Shown here: piece by piece, positions 38,156-48,680 of the stretch | How positions within the stretch are numbered: position 1 is the stretch's first letter | Layout of the letters: each line of letters opens with the position of its first letter | NCBI RefSeq assembly: GCF_004402235.1 | Contig: NZ_SOFS01000038.1 | Span: forward strand, 1-64,000 | DNA length: 64,000 bases | Direction: 5' to 3' | Source of the DNA: Cryobacterium glucosi | GTDB lineage: Bacteria > Actinomycetota > Actinomycetes > Actinomycetales > Microbacteriaceae | Position numbers and translations under genes: made by a program | Notes under the pieces: generated by a model | What the model saw: the letters and a program-made list of their open reading frames with translations, nothing else | Database searches by the model: none | Told to the model about the DNA's origin: nothing

Positions 38156-38205
38156 AAAAAACAGAGCTCTCGAAGCGCGGGATTCACCCCGCGCTTCGAG
38201 AGCTC
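38156..38205 (-). terminator. Intrinsic terminator downstream of eno
   Basis: 18-bp perfect stem (38205-38188 with 38181-38164) around a 6-nt loop, followed by UGU and six U on the minus strand (38161-38156). It lies 10 bp after the enolase stop. Confidence 0.95.
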
Positions 38206-38214
38206 CAGTCGAAA

Positions 38215-39579
<1,365 letters not shown>

Positions 39580-39619
39580 TCATGTAACAGTCTAGCGACG
39601 GAGGCTCCGAGCGCGGGAA

Positions 39620-40897
39620 TCAGCCCGCGAGCGGGCGGAAGTCGAGCGTCGCGGCATCCGCTGTTTCATCGGTGACGAAGGCGTACCGCCCATAGCCCGC
39701 CTCGGCGGCGCGACCGAGCAGGGCCTTGAGGTTCTTGGTGCGGTGCTCGAGCCGCACCCGCAGGCCCTCGGCGACGAGTGCGGTCTTCAGGGCGACGAGG
39801 CGGCCGGGAGCCGCGTCCTTCTCGTGAATGAGCACAACGGCGTTCTCGGCGGATGCGCCGGTGCCGCCGAGCAGGTCGACGATGCGTTCGAAGCCGATCG
39901 AGAAGCCGCACGCGGGAACGTCGACGCCGAGGAATCGGCCGATCATGCCGTCGTACCGGCCGCCGCCGCCGAGCGAGTAGCCGAGATCGGGGTGCGCGAT
40001 CTCGAAGATCGTGCCGGTGTAGTAGCCCATGCCGCGCACGAGCGTCGGGTCGAAGACGAGGTCGGCGCCGGGGAGCGCGTCGCGGAGGGCGAGCAGGTCG
40101 GCGTATGCGACCGGGTCGAGCCAGGCGGGTGCTGCGGACGCATCGGGCTCGCCGGCCGAGCCGAGCAGGTCCCAGCCGGCGGAGGCGATCGAGCGGAGGG
40201 TCTCCGCGATGCCGTCGGTGGGGATGCCGAGGCCGTCGAGTTCGGTGACGACGCCGTCGACGCCGATCTTGTCGAGCTTGTCGATCGTGATCAGGGCCCG
40301 CTCGAACAGATCCGCAGGGACCTGCCAGTACGCGAGCAGGGCGGTGAGGATGCGGCGGTCGTTGATGCGCACCGAGCAGCCGGTGAGGCCGAGGGCGTCG
40401 AGGGCGGCCATCGTCGCCGTGATGAGTTCGATCTCGGCGAGCGGGCCCGCCTCGCCGATGATGTCGATGTCGCACTGCACGAACTGGCGGTACCGGCCCT
40501 TCTGCGGGCGTTCGGCCCGCCAGACCGGGGCGATCTGGATCGCCCGGAACACCGTGGGCAGGGCGGCGCGGTGCGTCGCGTAGAACCGGGCGAGCGGGAC
40601 GGTGAGGTCGAAGCGGAGGCCGAGGTCGGCGAGGCCGAGCAGGTCGCCGGACTCCGCGGCGGCGAGGGCGTCGGCAGGGGCGAGGCCGCGCTTGAGCACC
40701 GCGAAGCCGAGCTTCTCGTTGTCGCCGCCGAGGCCGGAGTGCAGCCGGGCGGAGTCTTCCATGACCGGGGTCTCGATCTCGTCGAAGCCGTGCGCGGCGA
40801 AACTGCGCCGGATCACGCCGAGCGCGTGCTCGCGACCGGCCTTCTCAGCGGGGAGGAAGTCGCGCATGCCGCGCGGCGGGGTCACCTGTGTTGCCAT
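39620..40897 (-). CDS. hisS: Histidyl-tRNA synthetase (class II)
   Basis: 425 residues. Class II motifs are visible: motif 1 region PPRGMRDFLP and GFDEIETPVMED, motif 2 FRAIQIAPVWRAERPQKGRYRQF, the HisA segments LVRGMGYYTGTIFE and GGGRYDGMIGRF, and motif 3 ACGFSIGFERI. The C-terminal anticodon-binding domain covers about 335-425. ATG at 40897 was chosen by family N-terminus; 40906 is also possible. It lies 47 bp after mazG and is probably cotranscribed. Confidence 0.98.
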   Translation of the reverse strand: MATQVTPPRGMRDFLPAEKAGREHALGVIRRSFAAHGFDEIETPVMEDSARLHSGLGGDNEKLGFAVLKRGLAPADALAAAESGDLLGLADLGLRFDLTVPLARFYATHRAALPTVFRAIQIAPVWRAERPQKGRYRQFVQCDIDIIGEAGPLAEIELITATMAALDALGLTGCSVRINDRRILTALLAYWQVPADLFERALITIDKLDKIGVDGVVTELDGLGIPTDGIAETLRSIASAGWDLLGSAGEPDASAAPAWLDPVAYADLLALRDALPGADLVFDPTLVRGMGYYTGTIFEIAHPDLGYSLGGGGRYDGMIGRFLGVDVPACGFSIGFERIVDLLGGTGASAENAVVLIHEKDAAPGRLVALKTALVAEGLRVRLEHRTKNLKALLGRAAEAGYGRYAFVTDETADAATLDFRPLAG

Positions 40898-40944
40898 GGA
40901 ATCCATTGTCTCAGGTCGGGCCGGGCGGCCCGGCCCGGTGGCGG

Positions 40945-41712
40945 TCAGTCGTTGTCGGCGGGGAGGCCGATGATGCCGGCATCCGAGAAGTCGGTCGCGG
41001 CATCCGCTGCACCGTCGAGCCCCGCGCTGTCGAGCTCAGCGGAACGGATCTCGTCCTGGAGCCCACGCACGGCGGTGCGCAGGGCGCGTTCGGAGTCGAG
41101 GCCGCGAGCCTTCGCCGCGGAGACGATTGCGAGCAGCAGGGGGCCGAGCTCGTCCTCGCTCTCGAGCGGGAGCGGGAAGTCGGCGCCGTCCGCATCGAGC
41201 AGCCCGATCTTCTGGGCGCGCCCGAGCACCTTGTCAGCGAGGGCGAGAGCGGGCATGCCCTGCGGGATGCCGTCGAGCACGCTCGTGCGGCCGGGCTTCT
41301 CGGTGGCCTTGAAACCGTCCCAGGCCGCGGCGACGTCGTCGGCGGTCGCGAGGTCGAGGTCTCCGAAGACGTGCGGATGCCGGCCCTCGAGTTTCCGGGT
41401 GAGGCTCGCGGCGACATCCTGCAGGTCGAAGTCCTCGCCGGCGGTGTGCGCGGCGAGGTCGGCATGGAAGAGGACCTGGTAGAGCACGTCGCCGAGTTCC
41501 TCGAGGAGTTCCTCGCGGCCACCGGCCTCGATCGCCTCGACCAGCTCGTGGCTTTCCTCGAGCAGGTAGGGCACGAGGGAGGCGTGGGTCTGCTCCATGT
41601 CCCAGGGGCAGCCGCCGGGAGCGCGCAGCCGCGCGACCGTCCGGACGAGGACGTCGATCGGGGTATCGGTCCGCGGGTCGATCGGGGCGTCGATCGGGTT
41701 GGCGTCGGTCAC
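40945..41712 (-). CDS. mazG: MazG family nucleotide pyrophosphohydrolase
   Basis: 255-residue MazG protein that cleaves noncanonical NTPs to NMP and PPi. The metal site is clear in the N-terminal unit: GCPWDMEQTHASL, LLEESHELVEAIE (E-x-x-E) and ELLEELGDVLYQVLFHA (E-x-x-D). The second repeat (about 150-255) is degenerate. Starts with a 4-bp overlap (ATGA) with mfd. Confidence 0.95.
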   Translation of the reverse strand: MTDANPIDAPIDPRTDTPIDVLVRTVARLRAPGGCPWDMEQTHASLVPYLLEESHELVEAIEAGGREELLEELGDVLYQVLFHADLAAHTAGEDFDLQDVAASLTRKLEGRHPHVFGDLDLATADDVAAAWDGFKATEKPGRTSVLDGIPQGMPALALADKVLGRAQKIGLLDADGADFPLPLESEDELGPLLLAIVSAAKARGLDSERALRTAVRGLQDEIRSAELDSAGLDGAADAATDFSDAGIIGLPADND

Positions 41713-44700
41713 GACTTCCTCCTGGGGTTGGGGTGCTGCGTGGTCGTCGGTGCGGCCTTGGGTGCGGCACCCGGCGCAGCGGGCTCCTCGACGGGACGGG
41801 GGAAGATCGCGGCGAGCAGGGAGCCGGCCCAGGCGATCAGGGCGGCGTCGCCGAGCGGTTCGTCGTTGATCCGCGGCATCGGCACCATGATGGCCCCGGT
41901 TGCGACGGTGTACCGCGAGCCGGGGTACATCCGCTTCAGGCGCACCTGCATCGAGTCGGCGAGGTCGGCAGAGGCGACCCGCAGGTTGGAGCCCATCGCG
42001 ACGACCTCGCTCAGGCCGGCCTGCTGGGAGAGCCAGCGCAGCCGGGAGACCAGGATCAGGTTCTGCACCGGTTGCGGGGGTTCGCCGTAGCGGTCGGTGA
42101 GTTCCTCGAGCACGAGGTCGATCTGGTCCCTGGCCGCGGTCGGCGAGCTCGCCGCGGAGAGCTTCTGGTAGGCCTCGAGGCGGAGGCGCTCGCTGTCGAC
42201 GTAGTCCTCGGGGATGTGCGCGTCGACGGGCAGCTCGAGCCGGAGCTCGGTCTGGCCCTCTGCGACGTCGCCGCGGAAGGCGCTCACCGCCTCGCCGATC
42301 ATCCGCAGGTAGAGGTCGAAACCGACCCCGGCGATGTGCCCGGCCTGTTCGCCGCCGAGCAGGTTGCCCGCCCCGCGGATCTCGAGGTCTTTCAGGGCGA
42401 CCTGCATGCCGGCGCCGAGCTCGTTGTTCGCGGCGATCGTGGAGAGCCGGTCGTGGGCGATCTCGGTGAGCGGCTTGTTCTCGTCGTAGAGGAAGTATGC
42501 GTACGCGCGCTCCCGGCCGCGGCCGACCCGGCCGCGCAGCTGGTGCAGCTGGCTCAGCCCGAACTTGTCCGCCCTGTCGATGATGATGGTGTTCGCGTTG
42601 GCGATGTCGAGGCCGGTCTCGATGATCGTCGTCGAGACGAGCACGTCGAACTTGCGCTCCCAGAAGTCGACGACGACCTGTTCGAGCTGCGCCTCGGGCA
42701 GCTGCCCGTGTGCGACGGCGATCCGGGCCTCCGGTACGAGTTCGGCGATGTGAGCGGCGATCCTGTTGATGCTCGACACCCGGTTGTGCACGACGAAGAT
42801 CTGGCCTTCGCGGAGCAGCTCGCGCCGGATGGCCGCGGCGACCTGCCGGTCGGAGTACGGCCCGACGAACGTGAGGATCGGGTGCCGGTCCTCCGGCGGG
42901 GTCGCGAGGGTCGACATCTCGCGGATGCCCGTGACCGCCATCTCGAGGGTGCGCGGGATCGGCGTCGCGCTCATGGCGAGAATGTCGACGTTGGTCTTGA
43001 GCTTCTTGAGGGCGTCCTTGTGCTCGACGCCGAACCGCTGCTCCTCATCGATGATGACGAGGCCGAGGTCCTTGAAGATGATCGACCCGGTCAGGAGCCG
43101 GTGGGTGCCGATCACCAGGTCGACCGTGCCGTCGAGGATGCCGGCGACGGTCTCCCGGGATTCCTTCTCGGTCTGGAACCGGCTCAGGGCGCGGATGTGC
43201 ACGGGGAACCCGGCGAATCGCTCCTGGAAGGTCTCCATGTGCTGGCGCACCAGCAGGGTCGTCGGCACCAGGATCGCGACCTGCTTGCCGTCCTGGATCG
43301 CCTTGAATGCTGCGCGCACGGCGACCTCGGTCTTGCCGAAGCCGACGTCGCCGGAGAGGAGCCGGTCCATCGGGATGGGCCGTTCCATGTCGGCCTTGAC
43401 CTCGTCGATCGTCGTGAGCTGGTCGGGGGTCTCCGCGAACGGGAACGCCTCCTCGAGCTCGCGCTGCCAGGGCGTGTCGGGCCCGAAGGCATGGCCCTTG
43501 CTCGCCATCCGTGCCGAGTAGAGCTTGACGAGCTCGACGGCGATGTCCCGCACCGCGTGCCGGGCCTTCGACTTCGCGCTCGACCAGTCGCTGCCGCCCA
43601 TCTTGCTGAGCGCGGGCGCCTCACCGCCGATGTACCGGCTGACGAGGTCGAGCTGGTCGGTGGGCACGAAGAGCTTGTCGCCGGGGTGCCCGCGCTTGGA
43701 CGGCGCGTACTCGAGCACGAGGTACTCGCGCTTGGTCTTGACCGGGTTGCGGCCGCCGCTCGACACCTCGCGCTGGGTCAGTTCGACGAACCGGCCGATG
43801 CCGTGGGTCTGGTGCACGACGTGGTCGCCGGTCTTGAGCTGCAGCGGGTCGACGACGTTCTTGCGCCGGCTCGCGAGCTTCTTCACCTGGCGGGCGTCGT
43901 AGCCGACCGTGCGGCCGTAGAACTCGGACTCGCTGACGAGGGTGAGCTTCGTCTCGGCGAGCTCGAAACCGTGGTCGACGGATGCCTTCAGCAGGTACGC
44001 GATGCCGGGTTCCGGTTCTGACGGCCATTCGGTCACGATCCGGGCGGGGAGTTCGTGCTCGGCGAGCACCGCGGCGGCTCGTTCGACGAGCCCGGCACCC
44101 TGGGCGAGCACGCCGACCGTCCAGCCGTCCTTCATCCGGCTGCTGAGGTGCCCGATGGCGCCCTCGACGCTGCCCTGGAAACTGGGGACCGCCTCGCCCT
44201 CGACCCTGAGGGTGAGGAGGTCGTCGATTTCGCGGTGCTCTGGCAGGACCGGGGCATCCGTCGGGGCGGCCTGGAAGGAACTGAAAGTCCACCAGACGTG
44301 CGCGGAGGCCGGCGCGCCGGGAGCGGTGTGCGTGACCGAGTCGCGCAGCCGGCCGAGGGTGAGGAAGTCGCCGGACTCGAGGTCGATCGGGGCGTCTGCA
44401 CCCGCGGTCGCTGCGCTCCAGGCCGCCCCGAGGAACTCGCGGTTCGTCTCGGCGAGGCTGATCGCCCTGCTGGCGACGCGTTCGGGCGAGACCACGGCGA
44501 CGGCGGCTTCGGCGGGGAGGTAGTGCGTGATCGGCACGAGCCGGTCGACGAGGGCGGGCGCGAGGCTCTCCATGCCCTCGACAGGGATACCCTCCGCGAT
44601 CTTCGCGAGGAGGCCGGCGAGGCTGGGGAACTCGTGCTGCATCTCGCGGGCGCGCTGCCGCACGGCGGGGCTCAGCAGCAGCTCGCGGCTCGGCGGCAGA

Positions 44701-45401
44701 CTCACCGAGGCGACCGGTTCTGGCAGGGAGCGCTGGTCGGCGACGGAGAAGGCGCGGATCTGTTCGACCTCGTCGCCGAAGAACTCGACGCGGGACGGAT
44801 GCGGGGCGATCGAGGGGAACACGTCGAGGATGCCGCCGCGCACGGCGAACTCGCCGCGGCGGGTCACCATGTCGACGCGGGTGTACGCGAGTTCGACGAG
44901 CTGCACGGCGAGCGCGCCCAGGTCGTTGCCGCGGGCGCCGGCCGTGAGCACGATGGGCGCGAAGTCGGTGAGGTTGTCCGCGACGGGCTGCAGGGCTGCG
45001 CGCACGGATGCGATCACGATGAGCGGGCGGCGAAGGGCCGGGTCGATCTCCTCCCACTCGCGCATCCGCCGCAGTGCGAAGAGCCGCTTGCCGACGATCT
45101 CGGCACTCGGGCTCAGCCGCTCGTGCGGGAGCGTCTCCCAGGCCGGGAAACCGATGATCTCGGCGTCTTCGGTGAAGCAGTCGAGGTTGTCGTGCAGGTA
45201 TTCGGACTCACGCCCGGTGGCGGTGATGACCAGCAGGGCCGGGGCCTTGCCGAGCCGGGCGCGCTGTTCGAGGAGCGCGGCGAGCACGGGAGCCCTGAGG
45301 CCTTCGGTGAGCGAGAAGTCGGCGTCGCGGCCCGCGCACGCGAGGGCTCGGTCGAACGTGGAGGCGCGCGAAAGTGTGGCAATTACGCCGTGGAGGGTCA
45401 C
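41709..45401 (-). CDS. mfd: Transcription-repair coupling factor
   Basis: 1230-residue SF2 ATPase that removes stalled RNA polymerase and recruits UvrA. Domains in order: UvrB-homology region (about 1-350), RNA-polymerase-interacting CarD-like domain near 530 (DHVVHQTHGIGRF), translocase with Walker A GDVGFGKT near 685 and Walker B D-E-E-Q near 785, motif VI QLRGRVGRGRERAYAYF, and C-terminal TRCF/UvrA-binding domain. Standard length. It follows pth after 136 bp and overlaps mazG by 4 bp. Confidence 0.99.
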   Translation of the reverse strand: MTLHGVIATLSRASTFDRALACAGRDADFSLTEGLRAPVLAALLEQRARLGKAPALLVITATGRESEYLHDNLDCFTEDAEIIGFPAWETLPHERLSPSAEIVGKRLFALRRMREWEEIDPALRRPLIVIASVRAALQPVADNLTDFAPIVLTAGARGNDLGALAVQLVELAYTRVDMVTRRGEFAVRGGILDVFPSIAPHPSRVEFFGDEVEQIRAFSVADQRSLPEPVASVSLPPSRELLLSPAVRQRAREMQHEFPSLAGLLAKIAEGIPVEGMESLAPALVDRLVPITHYLPAEAAVAVVSPERVASRAISLAETNREFLGAAWSAATAGADAPIDLESGDFLTLGRLRDSVTHTAPGAPASAHVWWTFSSFQAAPTDAPVLPEHREIDDLLTLRVEGEAVPSFQGSVEGAIGHLSSRMKDGWTVGVLAQGAGLVERAAAVLAEHELPARIVTEWPSEPEPGIAYLLKASVDHGFELAETKLTLVSESEFYGRTVGYDARQVKKLASRRKNVVDPLQLKTGDHVVHQTHGIGRFVELTQREVSSGGRNPVKTKREYLVLEYAPSKRGHPGDKLFVPTDQLDLVSRYIGGEAPALSKMGGSDWSSAKSKARHAVRDIAVELVKLYSARMASKGHAFGPDTPWQRELEEAFPFAETPDQLTTIDEVKADMERPIPMDRLLSGDVGFGKTEVAVRAAFKAIQDGKQVAILVPTTLLVRQHMETFQERFAGFPVHIRALSRFQTEKESRETVAGILDGTVDLVIGTHRLLTGSIIFKDLGLVIIDEEQRFGVEHKDALKKLKTNVDILAMSATPIPRTLEMAVTGIREMSTLATPPEDRHPILTFVGPYSDRQVAAAIRRELLREGQIFVVHNRVSSINRIAAHIAELVPEARIAVAHGQLPEAQLEQVVVDFWERKFDVLVSTTIIETGLDIANANTIIIDRADKFGLSQLHQLRGRVGRGRERAYAYFLYDENKPLTEIAHDRLSTIAANNELGAGMQVALKDLEIRGAGNLLGGEQAGHIAGVGFDLYLRMIGEAVSAFRGDVAEGQTELRLELPVDAHIPEDYVDSERLRLEAYQKLSAASSPTAARDQIDLVLEELTDRYGEPPQPVQNLILVSRLRWLSQQAGLSEVVAMGSNLRVASADLADSMQVRLKRMYPGSRYTVATGAIMVPMPRINDEPLGDAALIAWAGSLLAAIFPRPVEEPAAPGAAPKAAPTTTQHPNPRRKS

Positions 45402-45499
45402 CCGGCAATTCTACGCAGCACCGCCGACAGTCGCCTTTCCGGTCGACAGTCGCCGCCACACCGGTGACTCTCGACCGGAACGGCGATTCTCGCGGTCGG

Positions 45500-45531
45500 G
45501 ACGGTCACTGTCGCGGACGGTCACTGTCGCG
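45500..45531. repeat. Two tandem 16-bp copies between pth and mfd
   Basis: GACGGTCACTGTCGCG occurs twice in tandem. Related CGACAGTCGCC elements lie 60-90 bp to the left, so the 136-bp gap is built largely of short ACTGTCG/CGACAGT words in both orientations. No promoter is evident. Confidence 0.8.
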
Positions 45532-45537
45532 GGCGGG

Positions 45538-46119
45538 TCAGGGCGCGTGGAACTTCTGCTGGGCGACGGTGACGCCCTCCGCCGCGATCAGCTGGATCGC
45601 ATCCGCTGCGTCTTCGAGCAGGTTCGGCAGGGTCTCGCGCTCGACCTTGGAGAAGTCGTGCAACACGAAGTCGGCCGGCGCCTGGCGACCGGGCGGGCGG
45701 CCCAGGCCGAGGCGGATACGCACGAAGTCCTTCGTGCCGATGGCCGCGATGATGTCGCGGAGCCCGTTGTGGCCCCCGTGACCGCCGCCGACCTTGATCT
45801 TGAGCGTGTCGAATGGCAGGTCGAGCTCGTCGTGCACGACGATCAGGCGATCCGGTTCGAGCGAGTAGAACCGCAGCAGGGCGGCCACCGGTCCGCCGGA
45901 CACGTTCATATAGGTGTTCGGCGTCGCGAGCACGAGCCCGGGGCCCCCGGGGAAACTGCGCCCGGAAGCAACCGTCGAGTTGGTCTTGTGGGTCTTGAAA
46001 TTCGCCGACAGTCGGTCGGCGAGCACGGCGGTCACCATGTGGCCGACGTTGTGGCGGTTTCCGGCGTAGTCGGGCCCGGGGTTACCGAGCCCGACTACGA
46101 GCCAGAGATTCTCGTCCAG
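45538..46119 (-). CDS. pth: Peptidyl-tRNA hydrolase, apparent CTG start
   Basis: 193-residue Pth, which recycles peptidyl-tRNA. The catalytic histidine H23 and substrate asparagine N13 lie in VVGLGNPGPDYAGNRHNVG (residues 8-26), and N-x-Y-M-N-V-S-G and VHDELDLPF follow. This essential N-terminus lies upstream of the first ATG (46038). In the open frame after the previous in-frame stop the only plausible initiators are CTG at 46119, six bases after a perfect AAGGAGG, and ATT two codons earlier. CTG is the best-placed start. It lies 49 bp after rplY in the same operon. Confidence 0.93.
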   Translation of the reverse strand: MDENLWLVVGLGNPGPDYAGNRHNVGHMVTAVLADRLSANFKTHKTNSTVASGRSFPGGPGLVLATPNTYMNVSGGPVAALLRFYSLEPDRLIVVHDELDLPFDTLKIKVGGGHGGHNGLRDIIAAIGTKDFVRIRLGLGRPPGRQAPADFVLHDFSKVERETLPNLLEDAADAIQLIAAEGVTVAQQKFHAP

Positions 46120-46168
46120 GGAAATCCTCCTTGTTCGACGAGATCAGGCAGAAAGCGTGAAGCGAATG

Positions 46169-46798
46169 CTACTCGGCGGGGGCTTCCTCGACAACGGCCT
46201 CGGCGTCGGCGTCGGCAACGGCCTCTTCCTCTTCCTCGGCCTCGGGCAGGTGCACGCTGATGACGACGGCGTCTGCATCGGAGATGAGCACGGCACCGTC
46301 GGGAAGGACGATCTCGCCGGCCTTGATCTGGGCACCCTCGTCGAGGCCATCGACGTTGACAACGATGTTCTGCGGGATGTTGGTCGCTTCGACCTCGAGC
46401 AGCAGGCTCTTGATGTCCAGGTCGATGACGTTTCCGGCGATGATCTCACCGGTCAGGTGCACGGCGACGTCAACCTGGACCTTTTCACCCTTGCGGATGA
46501 CGATGAGGTCGAGGTGTTCGATGATCTGACGGACCGGGTCCTTCTGGACGTCCTTGACGAGGGTCAGGTGGGTCTCGCCGTTGACCTCGAGCTCGAGCAC
46601 CGCGTTGGCGCGACGCAGGATCAGGCCGATCTGGTGGGACGGAAGTGCAACGTGCACCGGGTCGGTGCCGTGGCCGTAGATGACGGCCGGAATCTTGCCG
46701 AGCACGCGCAGCTTGCGGGCCGCACCCTTGCCGAACTTGGTACGCAGGTCGGCATCGATCTTGTTGTCGATGACCTTTTTGTCCTTGGCCTCAGCCAT
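46169..46798 (-). CDS. rplY: 50S ribosomal protein L25/general stress protein Ctc
   Basis: 209 residues: N-terminal L25 domain that binds 5S rRNA (about 8-95), C-terminal TL5 beta domain (about 100-185) and an acidic Glu/Ala tail. ATG at 46798 follows AAGGAG with good spacing. It heads the rplY-pth-mfd-mazG run; rplY-pth is a conserved pairing. Confidence 0.98.
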   Translation of the reverse strand: MAEAKDKKVIDNKIDADLRTKFGKGAARKLRVLGKIPAVIYGHGTDPVHVALPSHQIGLILRRANAVLELEVNGETHLTLVKDVQKDPVRQIIEHLDLIVIRKGEKVQVDVAVHLTGEIIAGNVIDLDIKSLLLEVEATNIPQNIVVNVDGLDEGAQIKAGEIVLPDGAVLISDADAVVISVHLPEAEEEEEAVADADAEAVVEEAPAE

Positions 46799-47104
46799 GA
46801 TGTGTCTCCTTGTCAGGCCGCTACGGCCCAGATCAGTTGCGCAGCCGATGGCCGCGCGTATGGGTGCTGGTTCAACTCGAACGCGTGTCGCGTGAGGAAA
46901 GGCCGTGAAGCATTTCGCCGCGTCGATAACGGATGCCGAGCGTGCGTGACACGCCTGGCAGCCCTCGCCGAAGTTCAACTGCTAAGTCTAGCGGAGTGTG
47001 CGGGAACCGCGCACCAGCATCCGCCCGCCCCCGTCGGGCAGGTGCCCAGCCCGACCGACTAACCTTGAACATGGTTCTAGACCAACCATTTTGAAGGAGC
47101 GAAC
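46799..47104. other. Divergent intergenic region rplY/gnd
   Basis: 306 bp without a supported gene. It must hold promoters for rplY (minus) and gnd (plus). On the gnd side a GAAGGAG at 47093-47099 is the ribosome-binding site. On the rplY side a TAGACT (minus strand, near 46990-46985) could be a -10, but no convincing -35 partner was seen for either gene. Confidence 0.6.
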
Positions 47105-48562
47105 GTGACCGAAACCGGTACAGCACAGGCAAATATTGGCGTCGTCGGACTGGCGGTGATGGGCTCGAATCTCGCCCGCAACCTCGCCAGCCGGGAGGGG
47201 AACACCGTCGCGGTCTACAACCGCTCGTACGTGCGCACCCAGACCCTCATGACGGAACACCCCGAGGCCGGCTTCGTCGCCTCGGAGACCATCGAGGACT
47301 TCGTCGCGTCGCTGAGCCGCCCGCGCACCGCCATCATCATGGTCCAGGCCGGAAAGGGCACGGACGCGGTCATCAGCCAGCTCGCCGAGCTGTTCGAGCC
47401 CGGCGACATCATCGTCGACGGCGGCAACGCGGACTTCCACGACACCATCCGCCGCGAAAAGGCGATCAGCGCGACCGGCATCAACTTCGTCGGCGCCGGC
47501 ATCTCCGGCGGCGAAGAGGGCGCGCTCAAGGGCCCGAGCATCATGCCCGGCGGCTCCGCGCTCGCCTACGAGACCCTCGGCCCGATCCTCGAGTCGATCG
47601 CCGCCGTCGTCGACGGCGTGCCGTGCGTCACCCACATCGGCACCGACGGCGCAGGCCACTTCGTCAAGATGGTGCACAACGGCATCGAATACGCCGACAT
47701 GCAGCTCATCGCCGAGGCGTACGACCTGCTCCGTCATGTGACCGGCCACTCCCCCGCCGCCATCGCCGACGTGTTCACCGAGTGGAACAAGGGCGACCTC
47801 GAGAGCTACCTGATCGAGATCACCGCCGAGGTGCTCCGCCAGGTCGACGCCGAGACCGGACTGCCGTTCATCGATATCGTCCTCGACGAGGCCGGCTCCA
47901 AGGGAACCGGCGTCTGGACCGTGCAGAACGCGCTCGACCTCGGCGTGCCCGTCGCCGGAATCGCGGAGGCCGTGTTCGCACGCGCCGTGTCGAGCCACCC
48001 CGAGCAGCGCGGACCGGTGCGCGCCTCGATCAGCGCCCGCCCCGAGATCGCCGTCGTCGGCCACACCTTCGTCGACGACGTGCGCCAGGCGCTCTACGCG
48101 TCGAAGGTCGTCGCGTACGCGCAGGGCTTCGACGAGATCATCGCCGGTGCCGCCAAGTACAACTGGAGCATCGACAAGGGTGCCGTCGCCACGATCTGGC
48201 GCGGCGGCTGCATCATCCGCGCCCAGTTCCTGAACCGCATCGTGGATGCCTACGCGAACGACCCGTCGATCCCGACGCTGCTCGTCGACCCGTTCTTCGC
48301 CGCGGCCGTCGCCGCCGGCGAGTCGGCCTGGCGTCGCGTCGTCTCGACCGCTGCGCTCTCCGGCATCCCGGTTCCCGGCTTCGCCTCGGCGCTGAGCTAC
48401 TTCGACTCGCTCGCCGCGGAACGCCTGCCCGCCGCCCTCGTGCAGGGCCAGCGCGACTTCTTCGGAGCGCACACCTACAAGCGCGTCGACAAGCCCGGCG
48501 TGTTCCACACCCTGTGGTCGGGCGACCGCACCGAAATCGCCACGGAGGCCTCGACCCACTAG
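47105..48562 (+). CDS. gndA: 6-phosphogluconate dehydrogenase, decarboxylating (NADP)
   Basis: 485-residue long-form 6PGDH of the oxidative pentose phosphate pathway. N-terminal Rossmann domain with GLAVMGSNLARNLASR, catalytic segment GISGGEEGALKGPSIMPGG, lysine in HFVKMVHNGIEY, C-terminal helical domain and the R-D-x-F-G-A-H-T-Y-x-R tail. GTG start follows GAAGGAG. Followed 16 bp after the stop by an exceptionally long hairpin terminator. Confidence 0.98.
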   Translation: MTETGTAQANIGVVGLAVMGSNLARNLASREGNTVAVYNRSYVRTQTLMTEHPEAGFVASETIEDFVASLSRPRTAIIMVQAGKGTDAVISQLAELFEPGDIIVDGGNADFHDTIRREKAISATGINFVGAGISGGEEGALKGPSIMPGGSALAYETLGPILESIAAVVDGVPCVTHIGTDGAGHFVKMVHNGIEYADMQLIAEAYDLLRHVTGHSPAAIADVFTEWNKGDLESYLIEITAEVLRQVDAETGLPFIDIVLDEAGSKGTGVWTVQNALDLGVPVAGIAEAVFARAVSSHPEQRGPVRASISARPEIAVVGHTFVDDVRQALYASKVVAYAQGFDEIIAGAAKYNWSIDKGAVATIWRGGCIIRAQFLNRIVDAYANDPSIPTLLVDPFFAAAVAAGESAWRRVVSTAALSGIPVPGFASALSYFDSLAAERLPAALVQGQRDFFGAHTYKRVDKPGVFHTLWSGDRTEIATEASTH

Positions 48563-48578
48563 TCGCGGCATCCACCTC

Positions 48579-48647
48579 TCTCCGCGAGAGCGTAAAAAGT
48601 GCCCCTTCCCGCTGCGGGAAGGGGCACTTTTTACGCTCTCGCGGAGA
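48579..48647. terminator. Bidirectional terminator with a 33-bp perfect stem
   Basis: Perfect 33-bp inverted repeat (48579-48611 and 48615-48647) around a CTG loop. The core GTGCCCCTTCCCG stem is flanked by A5 on the left and T5 on the right, so an RNA read in either direction gives a hairpin plus U-run; a further GCG-rich outer stem extends it. It ends transcription from gndA. Confidence 0.93.
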
Positions 48648-48680
48648 ATGGGAGCGCAATTTGCGATACTGGACCCCACG

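Noticed and set aside
41733-44021. 762-codon open frame on the plus strand opposite mfd
   Set aside because: Complete overlap with a certain gene and no protein-like features. The same applies to long frames at 179-1861, 22741-24678, 25046-26779, 49119-51641 and 55157-57205.
45402-45537. Short repeats as a CRISPR remnant
   Set aside because: Units are 16 bp, contiguous with no spacers, and no cas gene exists in the window.
46799-47104. Small gene in the rplY/gnd gap
   Set aside because: The extended frame upstream of rplY lacks a ribosome-binding site and ribosomal-protein homology starts only at 46798.
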